Positions 21,332 to 30,721 of a DNA stretch of 40,869 bases are shown here, one piece after another. The stretch is taken from positions 1-40,869 of the IMG/VR virus record IMGVR_UViG_3300008110_000357; one strand, written 5' to 3'. Under the pieces are notes generated by a model, which saw only the letters and a program-made list of their open reading frames with translations, made no database searches and was not told the origin of the DNA. Origin of the DNA: a virus. A program made the translations under genes and the position numbers. Each line of letters begins with the position of its first letter. The first letter of the stretch is position 1.

Positions 21332-23179
21332 ATGGTATCAGAAGACTTAAGTTTAAATAAAGACGAAGACAACAACGATGAAAACATGCAACTTTCTACA
21401 ACATCAGCAGTTAGTCCTGTTAGTTCTAGAGTAGCACCAACATCTACTGGGCTTCCTGCTCAACAAGGGTCTGGGCGTTTTACCAATTTACAAAAATACA
21501 TTAATGCTAACGAAGGTGCTGGTCAAAAAATTGCTAGTAAACTATCTAATGCAACAAGTTCAGATTTAAGTACTTTTGATAAGGATTATAATGCTAAAAC
21601 ACAAGAAATTGGTAAAGGCATTGATGAGGCTAAAAACCTATTTAACACTCAAGGACAAGGCTTTAAATCGCAATTAGGTGCCTATCAACAAGGGTTGAAT
21701 TCTTATAAAAACTTTACTGATAGAGGATTGTTTGACCAAACTGGACAAGACGTTCAAAACTTTACAAACTCGCCTCAATTTGGTCAATTTCAATCTTTAC
21801 AAAGTGGCCTAGGTCTAAATGAAGACCAACTTAAGCAATCTCAAGGATTGGCTGAAACTATGGCTAAAAACACTTTAGATAAAATTGATAAAAAGTATAG
21901 TGACATTCAAAGTGAAAAGGGTCGTTATGATTTATTGCAACAATCAACACCTTCTTTTGGACAAAGGTCTACTTCTGGTGGCAATAGATTAAATCAAATG
22001 TTTTTTCAAAAAGACCCTAATGCGGTTAATAATTTGCAGAATTCTTTTAAACAACAAGCTGCTGATGTTGCGGCTAAGAATGCCATATTGGGTACTCAGG
22101 GTGCTTCATTAAATGACATTATAAATCAAGAAAAAACCCTTATGGGTGATTTAAATACAAATTCAAAAGCTTTACAAGAGTCTTTTTATAATAAGTTAAA
22201 TTCAGAAGATGCTTTTAAACAAGTCAATGACGCTAGAAAAGGTTTATACGACGACTATATTCAACAACTTCAATCTGGTAAATATTCACAAGATTTAGCA
22301 AATTTATTAGGTGTAAGCAATTTACAAACTTATAACCCAATGGGTAACACTCAGTCAATAAGCGATGCTGGGCCAGTTGATGCAAAATTTGCCAATGCTG
22401 GTAAAATTTCACAAATGGCAACTAATCCTTTACAAGGACAATTTAGTACGTATAATATTAATAAGGAAAATTTACCAAATTACATATCAAAATCTGGACA
22501 AGAAGCTAAAACTTTTCAAGATGTACTTACTCAGCCTGATTATGACTCTTACTCTGCTTTACAAAAATTGTTTGCAAATCAAGATTTTGCTAACAAAGCA
22601 AGGGGCATATCAACACTAGACCCTGCTGTTACTAAAAGTTCTTTAGCCGATTTAACTACTGATGTTAAAGCTAAGGATGATGCTTTTGTAAGAGACTACG
22701 CTAATAGGAATTATTTAAGTCAAGGTTTAGGTCAAGAAGTATATTCTCAACCAACTACATTTGGTGGAATGATTCCTACTGGCGGTACTGTTTCTATAGG
22801 CCCTAATGCTTTAGAAAATTTAGGTATCACTGAAAACAATAGTCCATTAGCCGCAATTCAAGATTTAAGAAATAGATATTCAACGTGGAGTGGCGCTAAT
22901 AGTCCATACCGAGCAGTGAGTTCAAGTTATGCTAATTTAGATGACTACATTAGAAATAGTGACAATGCCATTAAAAATCAAAACGAGTTAATGTTAAGTA
23001 GTGGTAATAGGGGCGATGAAGCAAAAGCCTTACAAAGAGCATATGAAGCATCTTATAATCCGTTAAGAGACAAATTAGAAAACATCGTAAACACTACTGG
23101 TGTTAAAAATCGTGTTGAAATTGACCCTACTGAAAACACTGTAGAAAACAGATTTAAAAAATTTAAAGGACTATTATAA
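21332..23179 (+). CDS. Internal virion / DNA-ejection protein 1, 615 aa
   Basis: First gene of the ejection block. It is Gln/Asn/Ser-rich, helical and mostly disordered-looking, with repeated coiled segments (FNTQGQGFKSQLGAYQQGLN, LNEDQLKQSQGLAETMAKNT) and no cysteines. Such soluble helical proteins encoded after the tail hub in podoviruses are carried in the head and ejected with the DNA. No enzymatic motif such as a transglycosylase Glu signature is visible. GGGA lies 9 bases before the ATG. The next gene starts 1 bp after the stop. Function is by position and composition. Confidence 0.65.
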   Translation: MVSEDLSLNKDEDNNDENMQLSTTSAVSPVSSRVAPTSTGLPAQQGSGRFTNLQKYINANEGAGQKIASKLSNATSSDLSTFDKDYNAKTQEIGKGIDEAKNLFNTQGQGFKSQLGAYQQGLNSYKNFTDRGLFDQTGQDVQNFTNSPQFGQFQSLQSGLGLNEDQLKQSQGLAETMAKNTLDKIDKKYSDIQSEKGRYDLLQQSTPSFGQRSTSGGNRLNQMFFQKDPNAVNNLQNSFKQQAADVAAKNAILGTQGASLNDIINQEKTLMGDLNTNSKALQESFYNKLNSEDAFKQVNDARKGLYDDYIQQLQSGKYSQDLANLLGVSNLQTYNPMGNTQSISDAGPVDAKFANAGKISQMATNPLQGQFSTYNINKENLPNYISKSGQEAKTFQDVLTQPDYDSYSALQKLFANQDFANKARGISTLDPAVTKSSLADLTTDVKAKDDAFVRDYANRNYLSQGLGQEVYSQPTTFGGMIPTGGTVSIGPNALENLGITENNSPLAAIQDLRNRYSTWSGANSPYRAVSSSYANLDDYIRNSDNAIKNQNELMLSSGNRGDEAKALQRAYEASYNPLRDKLENIVNTTGVKNRVEIDPTENTVENRFKKFKGLL

Positions 23180-23180
23180 T

Positions 23181-24188
23181 ATGGCATTCCCATTTTTAGC
23201 AGCAGCAAGTGTAGCCGCACCAATTGTTGGTGGTCTCATTGGAGCAGACCAAGCAAATAAAGACCGAGACGCAGCAAATGCAGCTAGACAGCAAGCATTA
23301 GCTCAGTTTGCGGGTATAAATGTACCTACTCCAGAGGAACAAAAACTTCTATTAGATCAATATGTGTCTACAGGAGTTATGAGTCCTGAATTAGAATCAC
23401 TAATTAACATGGGACCAACTGCTTATGAGGGCATTAGTTTAGACCCACAAGCTAGACAAGCTCAACTTGATTCTCTTTCTCAAATGGGACAATTGGCTCA
23501 AACGGGAATGACTCAAGGTGACGAAGCGGCTTATGAAATGGCTCGTAGAAATGCTGCTGCTGAATCACAAGCAAAACAAGCACAAATATTACAAAACATG
23601 CAAGCTAGAGGAATGGGCGGTTCTGGTGTAGAACTCATTTCTAGATTGCAAGCTGGACAATCTTCTGCTGATAGATTGCAACAAGCTCAACTAGAAGAAG
23701 CTGCTAAGAAACAACAAGCTAGAATGCAAGCATTACAGTCTCAAGCAAACATGGCTCAAGGACTACGTTCGTCTGATTACAGTGAAGCCGCTAGATTGGC
23801 TGATGCTAAAGACCAAATTGCTAGATTTAACGCAGCAAATGCACAATCTTTGGCAAATAGAAATACTGATAGAGGCAATCAAGCTCAACAATATAATATG
23901 TCAAATGCTCAACGCATCGCTGACGCAAATGTTGGTTTAAAAAATCAACAACAACAATATAATAAAGGTTTAACTCAACAAAAATTTGGTAATGAGTTAC
24001 AATTGGCTGGTGCAAAAGCTGGACAATACGGCTCACAAGCTCAAGATGCATCACAAAGAGCTGGACAAACTGCTTCTATGTGGGGTGGCATTGGTCAAGG
24101 CGTGGGTACTATGTTGCAAGGATTAAATACTCCAGCTAAAGCTAAAAAACCATTTGTTGGCCCAACCGAAGATTATAGTGGAGAATAA
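23181..24188 (+). CDS. Internal virion / DNA-ejection protein 2, 335 aa
   Basis: The N-terminal hydrophobic Ala/Gly segment (FPFLAAASVAAPIVGGLIGA) could insert into membrane; it is followed by long Gln/Ala-rich helices (NAARQQALAQFAGI, AESQAKQAQILQNMQARGMG, QLEEAAKKQQARMQALQSQA) and a Gly-rich C-terminus (MWGGIGQGVGTMLQGL). A hydrophobic N-terminus plus Gln/Ala-rich coiled coil is characteristic of P22 gp7/gp20-like ejection proteins that form a channel across the envelope. The gene is 1 bp after the preceding one and 3 bp before the next. Confidence 0.7.
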   Translation: MAFPFLAAASVAAPIVGGLIGADQANKDRDAANAARQQALAQFAGINVPTPEEQKLLLDQYVSTGVMSPELESLINMGPTAYEGISLDPQARQAQLDSLSQMGQLAQTGMTQGDEAAYEMARRNAAAESQAKQAQILQNMQARGMGGSGVELISRLQAGQSSADRLQQAQLEEAAKKQQARMQALQSQANMAQGLRSSDYSEAARLADAKDQIARFNAANAQSLANRNTDRGNQAQQYNMSNAQRIADANVGLKNQQQQYNKGLTQQKFGNELQLAGAKAGQYGSQAQDASQRAGQTASMWGGIGQGVGTMLQGLNTPAKAKKPFVGPTEDYSGE

Positions 24189-24191
24189 ATA

Positions 24192-25592
24192 ATGGATAAA
24201 CGTTTTTCACTAGTACCAGAAGACCAAGAAGAACTAGATTTATACGAAGCCGATAACGCTCCTGCTTTAGAAGACAAAGAATATTTACGTCAACAACAAG
24301 TTGCTTATACTGACACAGGAGTACCAGTTGGTCCAGAGGGTGGTTTTAGAGCTGGTCAAGCAAAACAACCAGTAGTTGGTAAAGCTGCGGCTGATAAGTA
24401 TTTTGCATCAAATGATGCCAACACTCCAACATTGGAACCCGTAGATACTAAAGTAGCTGACACCAATGATAAAGAAACTAATGCTCAACGTTATCAAAGA
24501 ATGTTAAGTGAATTAGAAGATTTAAGAAGTCAACCTAAACCCGATTTAACAATGTTACGTGGTGGCAATCAAATTGCCCAAGCCATTGCTTCTGGTTATG
24601 GTGGTAAACTAGGTGACAACAATGATGTTGTGACCATTATGGAAAATAAAGATGATGATAGAGTTAAAAATTTATTATCAGAATTAAAGCTAATGAAGGA
24701 TACAACTGGAGCAATAAGACCTAGTCAACAAAGTAATATTTTTGGTAAATTACCAGATGGTAAAATGGTTCCTCTTATTTTTGACCCAAATATTCAGAAA
24801 TATGTAAATCCTTTAAATGGTGAACCCGCTGGTCCTAATATGGAAATTATGCGTAATTCATTGTATACTGATGCTTTTGGAAATAAGGTATCTTTTGGTA
24901 CTGATGGTGTTCAAACTCAAAAATCATCAGCTCGTCCAGAAGCTTCACAAACTGTTGATAATATCTACGCACAAACTCAAACATTTAATCCTGATAAAGA
25001 ACAAGTTAAAGCTTTAGATCAAGAGACAAAACGTTTAGATTCGGCTACTAAAGATATTAACGCTAAAATTGATGCGACAAACAGACTAAGATCAACATTA
25101 GCTAGTAATAGCAAACTTACAGGCGCTATGGTTAAGACTCAATTTCCACGTTTAGCTGGTGAGGTTGGTAACTTAAATCAAGCCGAACAAGATGTATGGA
25201 ATGGTTCATCTGCTTGGTTAGATAGAATTGACCAATTTTTAACTACTGCTTCTGATTCTCAGCTTACTCCTGAAAATAAGGTTGAATTGAATAAACTCAT
25301 TGATATTTTCAATGATACATCAGGTAAAGCTTTAAATCAAATTATGGATTCTTCTGCAAATCGTTTAAATATGGTCCATAAAATTCCAAAAGATTTTGTT
25401 AAGCAATCATATGGTTCAATGCGTAAAATTCCACAACAAACCGCTGGTGGAACAAATGCGGAAGTTCAAAAAGCAAATGCTGCTACATTAATTAAAAAAT
25501 TCGATGATGCATTAAAACAAAATCTTACACCAGAAGTACGTGCTGCTTATGAGAAAAAGAAACAAGAATTAAAAGATAAGTTTGGATTATAA
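24192..25592 (+). CDS. Internal virion / DNA-ejection protein 3, 466 aa
   Basis: Acidic N-terminus (PEDQEELDLYEADNAPALED), Gln-rich middle, and a long C-terminal helical part (about residues 270-400: VKALDQETKRLDSATKDINA, IDQFLTTASDSQLTPENKVE). No catalytic motif or membrane segment. Position within the ejection block and composition point to a virion-internal protein. The stop is followed at once by the next start. Confidence 0.6.
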   Translation: MDKRFSLVPEDQEELDLYEADNAPALEDKEYLRQQQVAYTDTGVPVGPEGGFRAGQAKQPVVGKAAADKYFASNDANTPTLEPVDTKVADTNDKETNAQRYQRMLSELEDLRSQPKPDLTMLRGGNQIAQAIASGYGGKLGDNNDVVTIMENKDDDRVKNLLSELKLMKDTTGAIRPSQQSNIFGKLPDGKMVPLIFDPNIQKYVNPLNGEPAGPNMEIMRNSLYTDAFGNKVSFGTDGVQTQKSSARPEASQTVDNIYAQTQTFNPDKEQVKALDQETKRLDSATKDINAKIDATNRLRSTLASNSKLTGAMVKTQFPRLAGEVGNLNQAEQDVWNGSSAWLDRIDQFLTTASDSQLTPENKVELNKLIDIFNDTSGKALNQIMDSSANRLNMVHKIPKDFVKQSYGSMRKIPQQTAGGTNAEVQKANAATLIKKFDDALKQNLTPEVRAAYEKKKQELKDKFGL

Positions 25593-25593
25593 G

Positions 25594-28488
25594 ATGAACG
25601 ATGATTTACTAAAAGAAGCTGATGGTCTATTAAGTAAAAATGATGACGATTTATTAAATGAAGCTGACAGCTTAATGACTAACCCACAATCACCTAAAGA
25701 ACCTATTTCTCGTAAAGAGTCTTTTATGAAAGGTGCAGAGCAAGGTGCTACATTGGGATTTGCTGATGAAGGCAAAGGTGTCATGTCAGGACTTATGGAC
25801 GATGCTATGCGCATTGCCAATTTATTAGGACTTAGTGATACTAAATCTCCTAGACAAATGGATGAAGACCTTGCTGCCCAAGGATTTAAAATTCAAGGGT
25901 ATAATCCAAATAAAACCGTTTATGAAGAAGCTCGTAATGTAGCTCGTGGTGAATATAAAGATGCTGAAAATGCATATCAATCTAAAATACCTTTTACAGA
26001 CATAAGTGTAAATCCGTATAATTTTGCTGGTAATTTGGCTGGTGGTATGGTAACTATGCCGTTTATGCCAGCGAAAATGGTTGCCCCAATGGGTGCTGTT
26101 GGTGAAATGGCTCCTTTACTTACTACACAGTTTGCAAAGCAAGCTGCCAAATCTGCGATAAATAGCATTCCAACTTCTGCTGTTGCTAGTATGGGTATAT
26201 CCGAAGGTGAAACTCCTGTGGATGTGCTTAAAGACACCGCTGTGGGTACTGGCATGGGTATGGTGCTATCACCTACTTTGGAAAAGGGTTTACCCGCTGT
26301 TGCTAATGTTGCATCTAAAACTGGTGATAAATTTGTTGACTTATTGAACATGTTCCCCGGTGAACCAGCTAACCGATTTAAACTTGGTATGCGAGGAATT
26401 CTTGGTGTTAGTAAAAGCACTGGTGAAAAAATTCAAGGCATCTTAGATAAGCAAATTAGTAAATTTAGAAACAAAGTTGATGAAGCAGATTTAGCTCGTA
26501 TAAATCAAGAAAACGTTACTTTACAAAACATTGAAGCATCTATTAGTGCAAATGAAAATAAAGTAAAAGAATTATCCAATGAATATAATGACCTATTGGC
26601 ACAGCAAAGTGCTTATAAAAGAGACGCTTTATACACTAAAAAAGACGAAAAATCTACATTATTTGAACAAGCTAAAACAAAACTTAAAGAACAAATTGAT
26701 GCATTAGAATCTGAAAAAGATCAACTATTAGCTAATTATGAAAAAGAAACTTTTGATAGCATTAAGAAATATGAAAATGACTTGTCTAAGGTTAAGTCTC
26801 AAGAAGAAATTCTTAAAGGTGAAAAAACTAAACTAAAAGACTTTGAACCAAAGCGTATAGGCGACAAAGCTCAACAAGCTTTTGAAGCAGACAAAGCTCA
26901 AATTAAAGCTAATTACGACATGTTAGATGAGGATTTGGCAACTCGTAATGTTAAATTTAATGTGTCTCAAGATTTAAAAGACTTTGAAACAACCATTAGT
27001 GGATTGGCTCGTGGAGATAAAGAATTAACTGCACTTAATAAAAATATTCTGTCTACTTTAAAAAAGTATAAAGGTCAAATAGATCGTAAAACCCTCATTG
27101 ACTTAGTAAATGGCTTTAAAGATAAATATGGTAAGCAGCAAGGTTCTGCGCTTAAAATGATTCGTTCTAAAATTAAAGACCCTACCATTAATCGTCTATA
27201 TGGTACAGCTTTTGACGGATTAGAAGACAGTGTTAGAAAAACACAAGATTTTCAATTGCGTGAATTTGGTCATGAAGATTTAGCTAATCAATATGCTCAA
27301 AACAATAAAGCATACCGAGCCATTAAAGATTTAGAAAATACTTACGGCGGGGATGAATATTCTGCCAATATAGTTTCACAAATTCAGGACTTGGGTAAGT
27401 TTGGTAATGCATCAGTTAATAAGGGTGCCAAAGGTATAGTTTCTGACATTGAAAAAAATACTCAGAATTTACCGTCTTTTACTCGTATATTACCAGAGGA
27501 AATTAGTCCATACATTAAAAAATCTACAGAAGAACTTCCTAGTCAAATGGTACAAAATGCCAATCAAATGACGAACATTGAAAATATTTTATCTAACCTA
27601 AAAGTAAATCAGAAGAAACCTAATCAATTTTCTCAAAATCCTAAAGATGTTGAATTGTTAAATAAAATTACCGAATTAGAAAACTTAGTAGGCTCTAACA
27701 AAAAGAATTTACAAACTGAACAATTTGGTGAAGATTTTACTAAAAATGTAAATGCTTTAGATAGGCAAATTGATGATTTAAATACTGGCATTGACCCAAC
27801 CTATAATAAGTTTACAGAACAAGCCAAACAAAATCAAAATGCTCGTAATATGTTGTTACAACAAAATGAGAATAGTACCCTATCTAAACGTGAACTGTTA
27901 GCACCAAAACCTAAAACTACTCAGCTAGATAAAATGCTAGCTAAGGACCCAATTGATAGAGACGCTGAATTGCGTAAAATGATTTTAGCGGCAGACAAAG
28001 AACGCACTCTTGGTGGTTTGGGTTCTGCTAGTGAAAAATTAGATAATTTAGCAACAGAATTAGATATACCCATTTCTGAAATGACTCCAGAAATTAAAGA
28101 ACTTCAAGATTTACTTTCTGCTTATAAAGACAATATTAACTTTGCCTTTAATAAGGCGGGCGGTGTTGCAACTGGTGGTGAAACGCTTGGTGCCATTGCT
28201 AATGCTGCGGGTTATGTTGCGGGCATACCTAATAGAATGGTTAATAAAGCTTTAACACCAGTTATGAATGCTACTAACAAAGGTTTAAACTATGTTGGTA
28301 AACAAAATATAATTCCTACTAAAATGGGACTACAGTCTATTGATGATGTTTTAGCTAAAATTAGTAATAAGCCATTACAGGACGTAATGAAAATGGACTC
28401 TACAGGAAAAGCTGCATTAAAAAATACATTGTTACAAATTAGTCCAGAAGTAAGAAAATATTTAGAAGATAAAGAGAATAAGAAATAA
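25594..28488 (+). CDS. Large internal virion / DNA-ejection protein 4, 964 aa
   Basis: I start at ATG 25594 (right after the previous stop) and not the TTG at 25582 inside the preceding gene. The N-terminus carries a tandem short motif (DDLLKEADGLL and DDLLNEADSLM), as seen in large internal proteins of aquatic phages. Residues about 130-230 are Ala/Gly/Met-rich and partly hydrophobic (NLAGGMVTMPFMPAKMVAPM), possibly membrane-interacting. Residues about 290-430 and 620-760 are long coiled coils (ANENKVKELSNEYNDLLAQQ). A second Gly/Ala-rich stretch lies near the C-terminus (FNKAGGVATGGETLGAIANA). No lysozyme or transglycosylase motif is visible. Length and place match the largest ejection protein of podoviruses. 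Confidence 0.65.
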   Translation: MNDDLLKEADGLLSKNDDDLLNEADSLMTNPQSPKEPISRKESFMKGAEQGATLGFADEGKGVMSGLMDDAMRIANLLGLSDTKSPRQMDEDLAAQGFKIQGYNPNKTVYEEARNVARGEYKDAENAYQSKIPFTDISVNPYNFAGNLAGGMVTMPFMPAKMVAPMGAVGEMAPLLTTQFAKQAAKSAINSIPTSAVASMGISEGETPVDVLKDTAVGTGMGMVLSPTLEKGLPAVANVASKTGDKFVDLLNMFPGEPANRFKLGMRGILGVSKSTGEKIQGILDKQISKFRNKVDEADLARINQENVTLQNIEASISANENKVKELSNEYNDLLAQQSAYKRDALYTKKDEKSTLFEQAKTKLKEQIDALESEKDQLLANYEKETFDSIKKYENDLSKVKSQEEILKGEKTKLKDFEPKRIGDKAQQAFEADKAQIKANYDMLDEDLATRNVKFNVSQDLKDFETTISGLARGDKELTALNKNILSTLKKYKGQIDRKTLIDLVNGFKDKYGKQQGSALKMIRSKIKDPTINRLYGTAFDGLEDSVRKTQDFQLREFGHEDLANQYAQNNKAYRAIKDLENTYGGDEYSANIVSQIQDLGKFGNASVNKGAKGIVSDIEKNTQNLPSFTRILPEEISPYIKKSTEELPSQMVQNANQMTNIENILSNLKVNQKKPNQFSQNPKDVELLNKITELENLVGSNKKNLQTEQFGEDFTKNVNALDRQIDDLNTGIDPTYNKFTEQAKQNQNARNMLLQQNENSTLSKRELLAPKPKTTQLDKMLAKDPIDRDAELRKMILAADKERTLGGLGSASEKLDNLATELDIPISEMTPEIKELQDLLSAYKDNINFAFNKAGGVATGGETLGAIANAAGYVAGIPNRMVNKALTPVMNATNKGLNYVGKQNIIPTKMGLQSIDDVLAKISNKPLQDVMKMDSTGKAALKNTLLQISPEVRKYLEDKENKK

Positions 28489-28512
28489 AACTAGTATAGA
28501 GTAGAGGGGCGC

Positions 28513-28803
28513 ATGGTAACAGATAAAATAGACAACATTAGAGAAGACATCACGGACTTAAAAGTCATAGCAGCTCGGCTTGATGAAAATTTAAAACAAA
28601 ATAACGAAATATTGGATAGGTTAACATCGTCTGTAGAAGAACATGTTAAACGTAGTGATAATTTAGAACAAATGGTTTTATTAGATAAACAAGCACTTCA
28701 AAATAAGATTGATTCAGATAAATTAATTTGGACAGTGTTATGTGCCGTTGGTGTTATATTTCTTGCGCTTAAAGAACTTGGGATTTTTGATAAGCTTATC
28801 TAG
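28513..28803 (+). CDS. Coiled-coil tail-anchored membrane protein (XhlA-like), 96 aa
   Basis: Last gene of the late block. Residues 1-70 form a coiled coil (NIREDITDLKVIAARLDENL, EEHVKRSDNLEQMV) and residues about 74-92 a single membrane helix (LIWTVLCAVGVIFLALKELG). This plan matches small phage lysis-associated proteins of the XhlA/holin-accessory kind. The ribosome binding site region is AGAGGGGCGC. The last 66 bp, which encode the membrane helix end, overlap the 3' end of the converging minus-strand gene. Confidence 0.65.
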   Translation: MVTDKIDNIREDITDLKVIAARLDENLKQNNEILDRLTSSVEEHVKRSDNLEQMVLLDKQALQNKIDSDKLIWTVLCAVGVIFLALKELGIFDKLI

Positions 28804-29397
28804 TAAGTCATGGGTTTTATCAGCTAGAACCATAGCAAGTTGATGAGCATTCAATTCAGACTTTTCATAAACCTGATATATAAGATGTGCCATAGGTACA
28901 TCAGAAAATTTCTTGTCATATTCTTGACGAACCGATTTTACCATTTTAGAACGAAGCATAACATATTCTTTAAATGATAGTTTTTTATGATTACGCTTAT
29001 CTTCAATTTGGGCAATGAGTGCATCTTCAACCAATGTAGGATTTAAAATATACCATCCGTCTTGCTTCTCGTCCAGCTTTCCTTCAATAGTATGAACAAA
29101 ATTGTTAGCTTTACCCACTGTAAAAATATCAGAATTACGTTTATTATTAGCATCATAGCAAGCCTTTGCTAGTTCGTTTGTACTGTGTAGGTAACCATTC
29201 ATTACTCTACCATTCTTTTTATGAACAGCGCCACCTACATATTCATCAGTAAATTGGGCTAACCATTTAAGTTCTTCTGCATTCAGTTTATGTAAATAAT
29301 CATAGTCTAGTAGTTCTCGCCTAACCTTAGTATTTTCAGCAGGGTTAAGACTTTCATAGCGAACGTTTTGCTTCAAAGCTTTTTTTCTAGGTTTCAT
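28738..29397 (-). CDS. Hypothetical early-strand protein, 219 aa
   Basis: Last gene of the minus-strand block; its ATG overlaps the preceding stop by 4 bp. Soluble, basic and helical with a conserved-looking centre (LNAEELKWLAQFTDEYVGG, then NGYLHSTNELAKACYDANN) and a C-terminal helix (AHQLAMVLADKTHDLLDKLI). The ELKWLAQF-DEYYGG-like phrase recalls small phage proteins encoded near terminase genes, but no firm family is recognised. The 3' end overlaps the late gene at 28513-28803 by 66 bp. Confidence 0.6.
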   Translation of the reverse strand: MKPRKKALKQNVRYESLNPAENTKVRRELLDYDYLHKLNAEELKWLAQFTDEYVGGAVHKKNGRVMNGYLHSTNELAKACYDANNKRNSDIFTVGKANNFVHTIEGKLDEKQDGWYILNPTLVEDALIAQIEDKRNHKKLSFKEYVMLRSKMVKSVRQEYDKKFSDVPMAHLIYQVYEKSELNAHQLAMVLADKTHDLLDKLIKNPKFFKRKKYNTNGT

Positions 29398-29792
29398 GCT
29401 TGGCCTTTTTTATTACTTGTGTACTTTTTCTTAAATACTTCATAGTCATTTAAAGCAAATCCTTCGGGATGTAATAAATAATGTGATACATTGTTCACTA
29501 AGCGTCTTTTAAATAGTTTATTGAATTCTTTTGAAAATGACATTGCAGTTAATGGGTTCTCACCATTTGCATCACACCATTTAACAAATCTATCATAAAC
29601 AACGATGGTTGGTACACAAACATTAGCATGACTTTTAATGTTTTCACTTACTACAAATTGTTTGATTTTTTCAACAGTGTCTAATTTCTTACTAGATTTT
29701 TTAGGTTTTTTTATAGGTTTTTGTGCAACCTTCATTAACTCGTCCATAGACAATTCGTCAATGCGTTTATTGTTGTTGTTGTTATTTTCCAT
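29394..29792 (-). CDS. Possible winged-helix DNA-binding protein (D5-primase C-terminal type), 132 aa
   Basis: The N-terminal 50 residues are Asn/Lys-rich and disordered. Residues about 62-115 (CVPTIVVYDRFVKWCDANGE, NPLTAMSFSKEFNKLF) match the pattern of the C-terminal winged-helix domain of poxvirus D5/P4-type primase-helicases: a helix with YxxWC, then NGE-P, then SFSKEF. Here the domain stands alone, without the helicase. It may bind DNA as part of replication or regulation; this is inferred from the pattern only. It overlaps the upstream spanin-like gene by 11 bp and the downstream gene by 4 bp. Confidence 0.5.
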   Translation of the reverse strand: MENNNNNNKRIDELSMDELMKVAQKPIKKPKKSSKKLDTVEKIKQFVVSENIKSHANVCVPTIVVYDRFVKWCDANGENPLTAMSFSKEFNKLFKRRLVNNVSHYLLHPEGFALNDYEVFKKKYTSNKKGQA

Positions 29793-30159
29793 TTACGGCC
29801 TGTACTGCCATTCCACCTACTACAACACCGCCAACAAAATATAAAATTTTAGTAAATGTGTCGTCAGCTTTATTTTGAAGAATAGCTATTTGTTCGCTTT
29901 TGTTATTATTGCTTTGATGTAAAACATTAATCATTTCATATTGATCTGCAACAAGGTCTTTATATTCATCATTTTGCACCACTGCCGTTCTAGCTTTAAG
30001 TTCTAAATCAGGAGTAAGTAGCATGCCAGCAAATGGTGCCATGTCGCCCTTTTTTAAATACTTGGCGTCTCCACCATATGTAACATTTGCTAAAAAGAAT
30101 GTAAGAAAAAAGATAAGAAAAATAGTTCCAATATGTAAGTGGTTAGCGGATGTTTTCAT
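29782..30159 (-). CDS. Secreted/membrane lysis-type protein (spanin-like), 125 aa
   Basis: A hydrophobic N-terminal signal or anchor (about residues 10-28, IGTIFLIFFLTFFLANVTYG) is followed by a GDMAPFAGMLLTPDLELK motif, a phrase common in phage proteins of the lysis region, then a coiled coil (residues 60-100) and a second hydrophobic segment (ILYFVGGVVVGGMAVQAV, about 103-120). This suits a periplasmic spanin or holin accessory spanning the envelope. It is the third gene after the holin-like gene, overlapping its neighbour by 4 bp. Confidence 0.6.
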   Translation of the reverse strand: MKTSANHLHIGTIFLIFFLTFFLANVTYGGDAKYLKKGDMAPFAGMLLTPDLELKARTAVVQNDEYKDLVADQYEMINVLHQSNNNKSEQIAILQNKADDTFTKILYFVGGVVVGGMAVQAVNGK

Positions 30160-30413
30160 AATTTCTTCCAGAAGTTTTCAGCTTCATCAGTAGTTTTCTC
30201 TGCTTCTTGCTGGGGTACAGCATCTACAGCTTTTTGAGCTTCTTGAATTTTGTGTTCAGCCACTACAATTTTGTCTTGTAAAGCTTCATCAGACTTCTTT
30301 AATGTGTTTAGCTTACGCCAGTCAAGAAAGTCTTTAAACGATTTACCAGCCCAAGCTAATGCTGCTACAATGACAATCCATGCAATGGGGTTTGATAAAA
30401 TAGTTGATAACAT
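30156..30413 (-). CDS. Small membrane protein with coiled coil, 85 aa (lysis cassette)
   Basis: One N-terminal membrane helix (about residues 7-25, NPIAWIVIVAALAWAGKSF) followed by a charged coiled coil (KKSDEALQDKIVVAEHKIQE, AQKAVDA). The start overlaps the holin-like stop by one base (TAATG), so it is co-translated with it. The plan is that of an inner-membrane spanin or holin partner, inferred from topology and place. Confidence 0.55.
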   Translation of the reverse strand: MLSTILSNPIAWIVIVAALAWAGKSFKDFLDWRKLNTLKKSDEALQDKIVVAEHKIQEAQKAVDAVPQQEAEKTTDEAENFWKKL

Positions 30414-30721
30414 TATTGTCCCTCTTTCTTAGGTTCGTCGTCGCCATCTAGTTCAATGCCTTCGCGACCAAGTTTAACTTTGTCTAAACTTCTTAATAGG
30501 TAAAATGCCAACATCAGTCCAGAATATCCAATGGCGCAATAGACACCAGTTTCAAGGTCTTTAAAATAGAGACTAATGATGCCACCAATGGCTACAGCGT
30601 TAGCAATGTGAGCAAATAATAATGACACTGATGATTTGCCTGATCTGTTGTCGTGAGCTGCTGGTAAATAAAAACCAATAGTAGAACCAAACTTTAGAAT
30701 TTCTTTAATTTTATTTAGCAT
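30413..30721 (-). CDS. Holin-like membrane protein, 102 aa
   Basis: Two membrane helices (about residues 33-53, LLFAHIANAVAIGGIISLYF, and 60-79, VYCAIGYSGLMLAFYLLRSL), a polar N-terminal segment with LPAAHDNRSGKSS before the first helix, and a charged C-terminus (LDGDDEPKKEGQ). Short two-helix proteins with the phrase LPAA-D---GK-S then LLFA are typical of a phage holin-type family. AAGGG lies 6 bases before the ATG. It opens a three-gene membrane cassette on the early strand. It would make the membrane lesion for lysozyme release. Confidence 0.65.
   Translation of the reverse strand: MLNKIKEILKFGSTIGFYLPAAHDNRSGKSSVSLLFAHIANAVAIGGIISLYFKDLETGVYCAIGYSGLMLAFYLLRSLDKVKLGREGIELDGDDEPKKEGQ

Noticed and set aside
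25582-25593. TTG start 12 bases upstream for the large ejection protein
   Set aside because: It lies inside the end of the preceding gene; the ATG at 25594 directly follows that stop and fits the coupling seen elsewhere.
29408-29424. Minus-strand copy of the late element (ACAAGTAATAA)
   Set aside because: Only 11 of the 17 bases match, it lacks the AATAG+GG end, and it falls inside a coding sequence.
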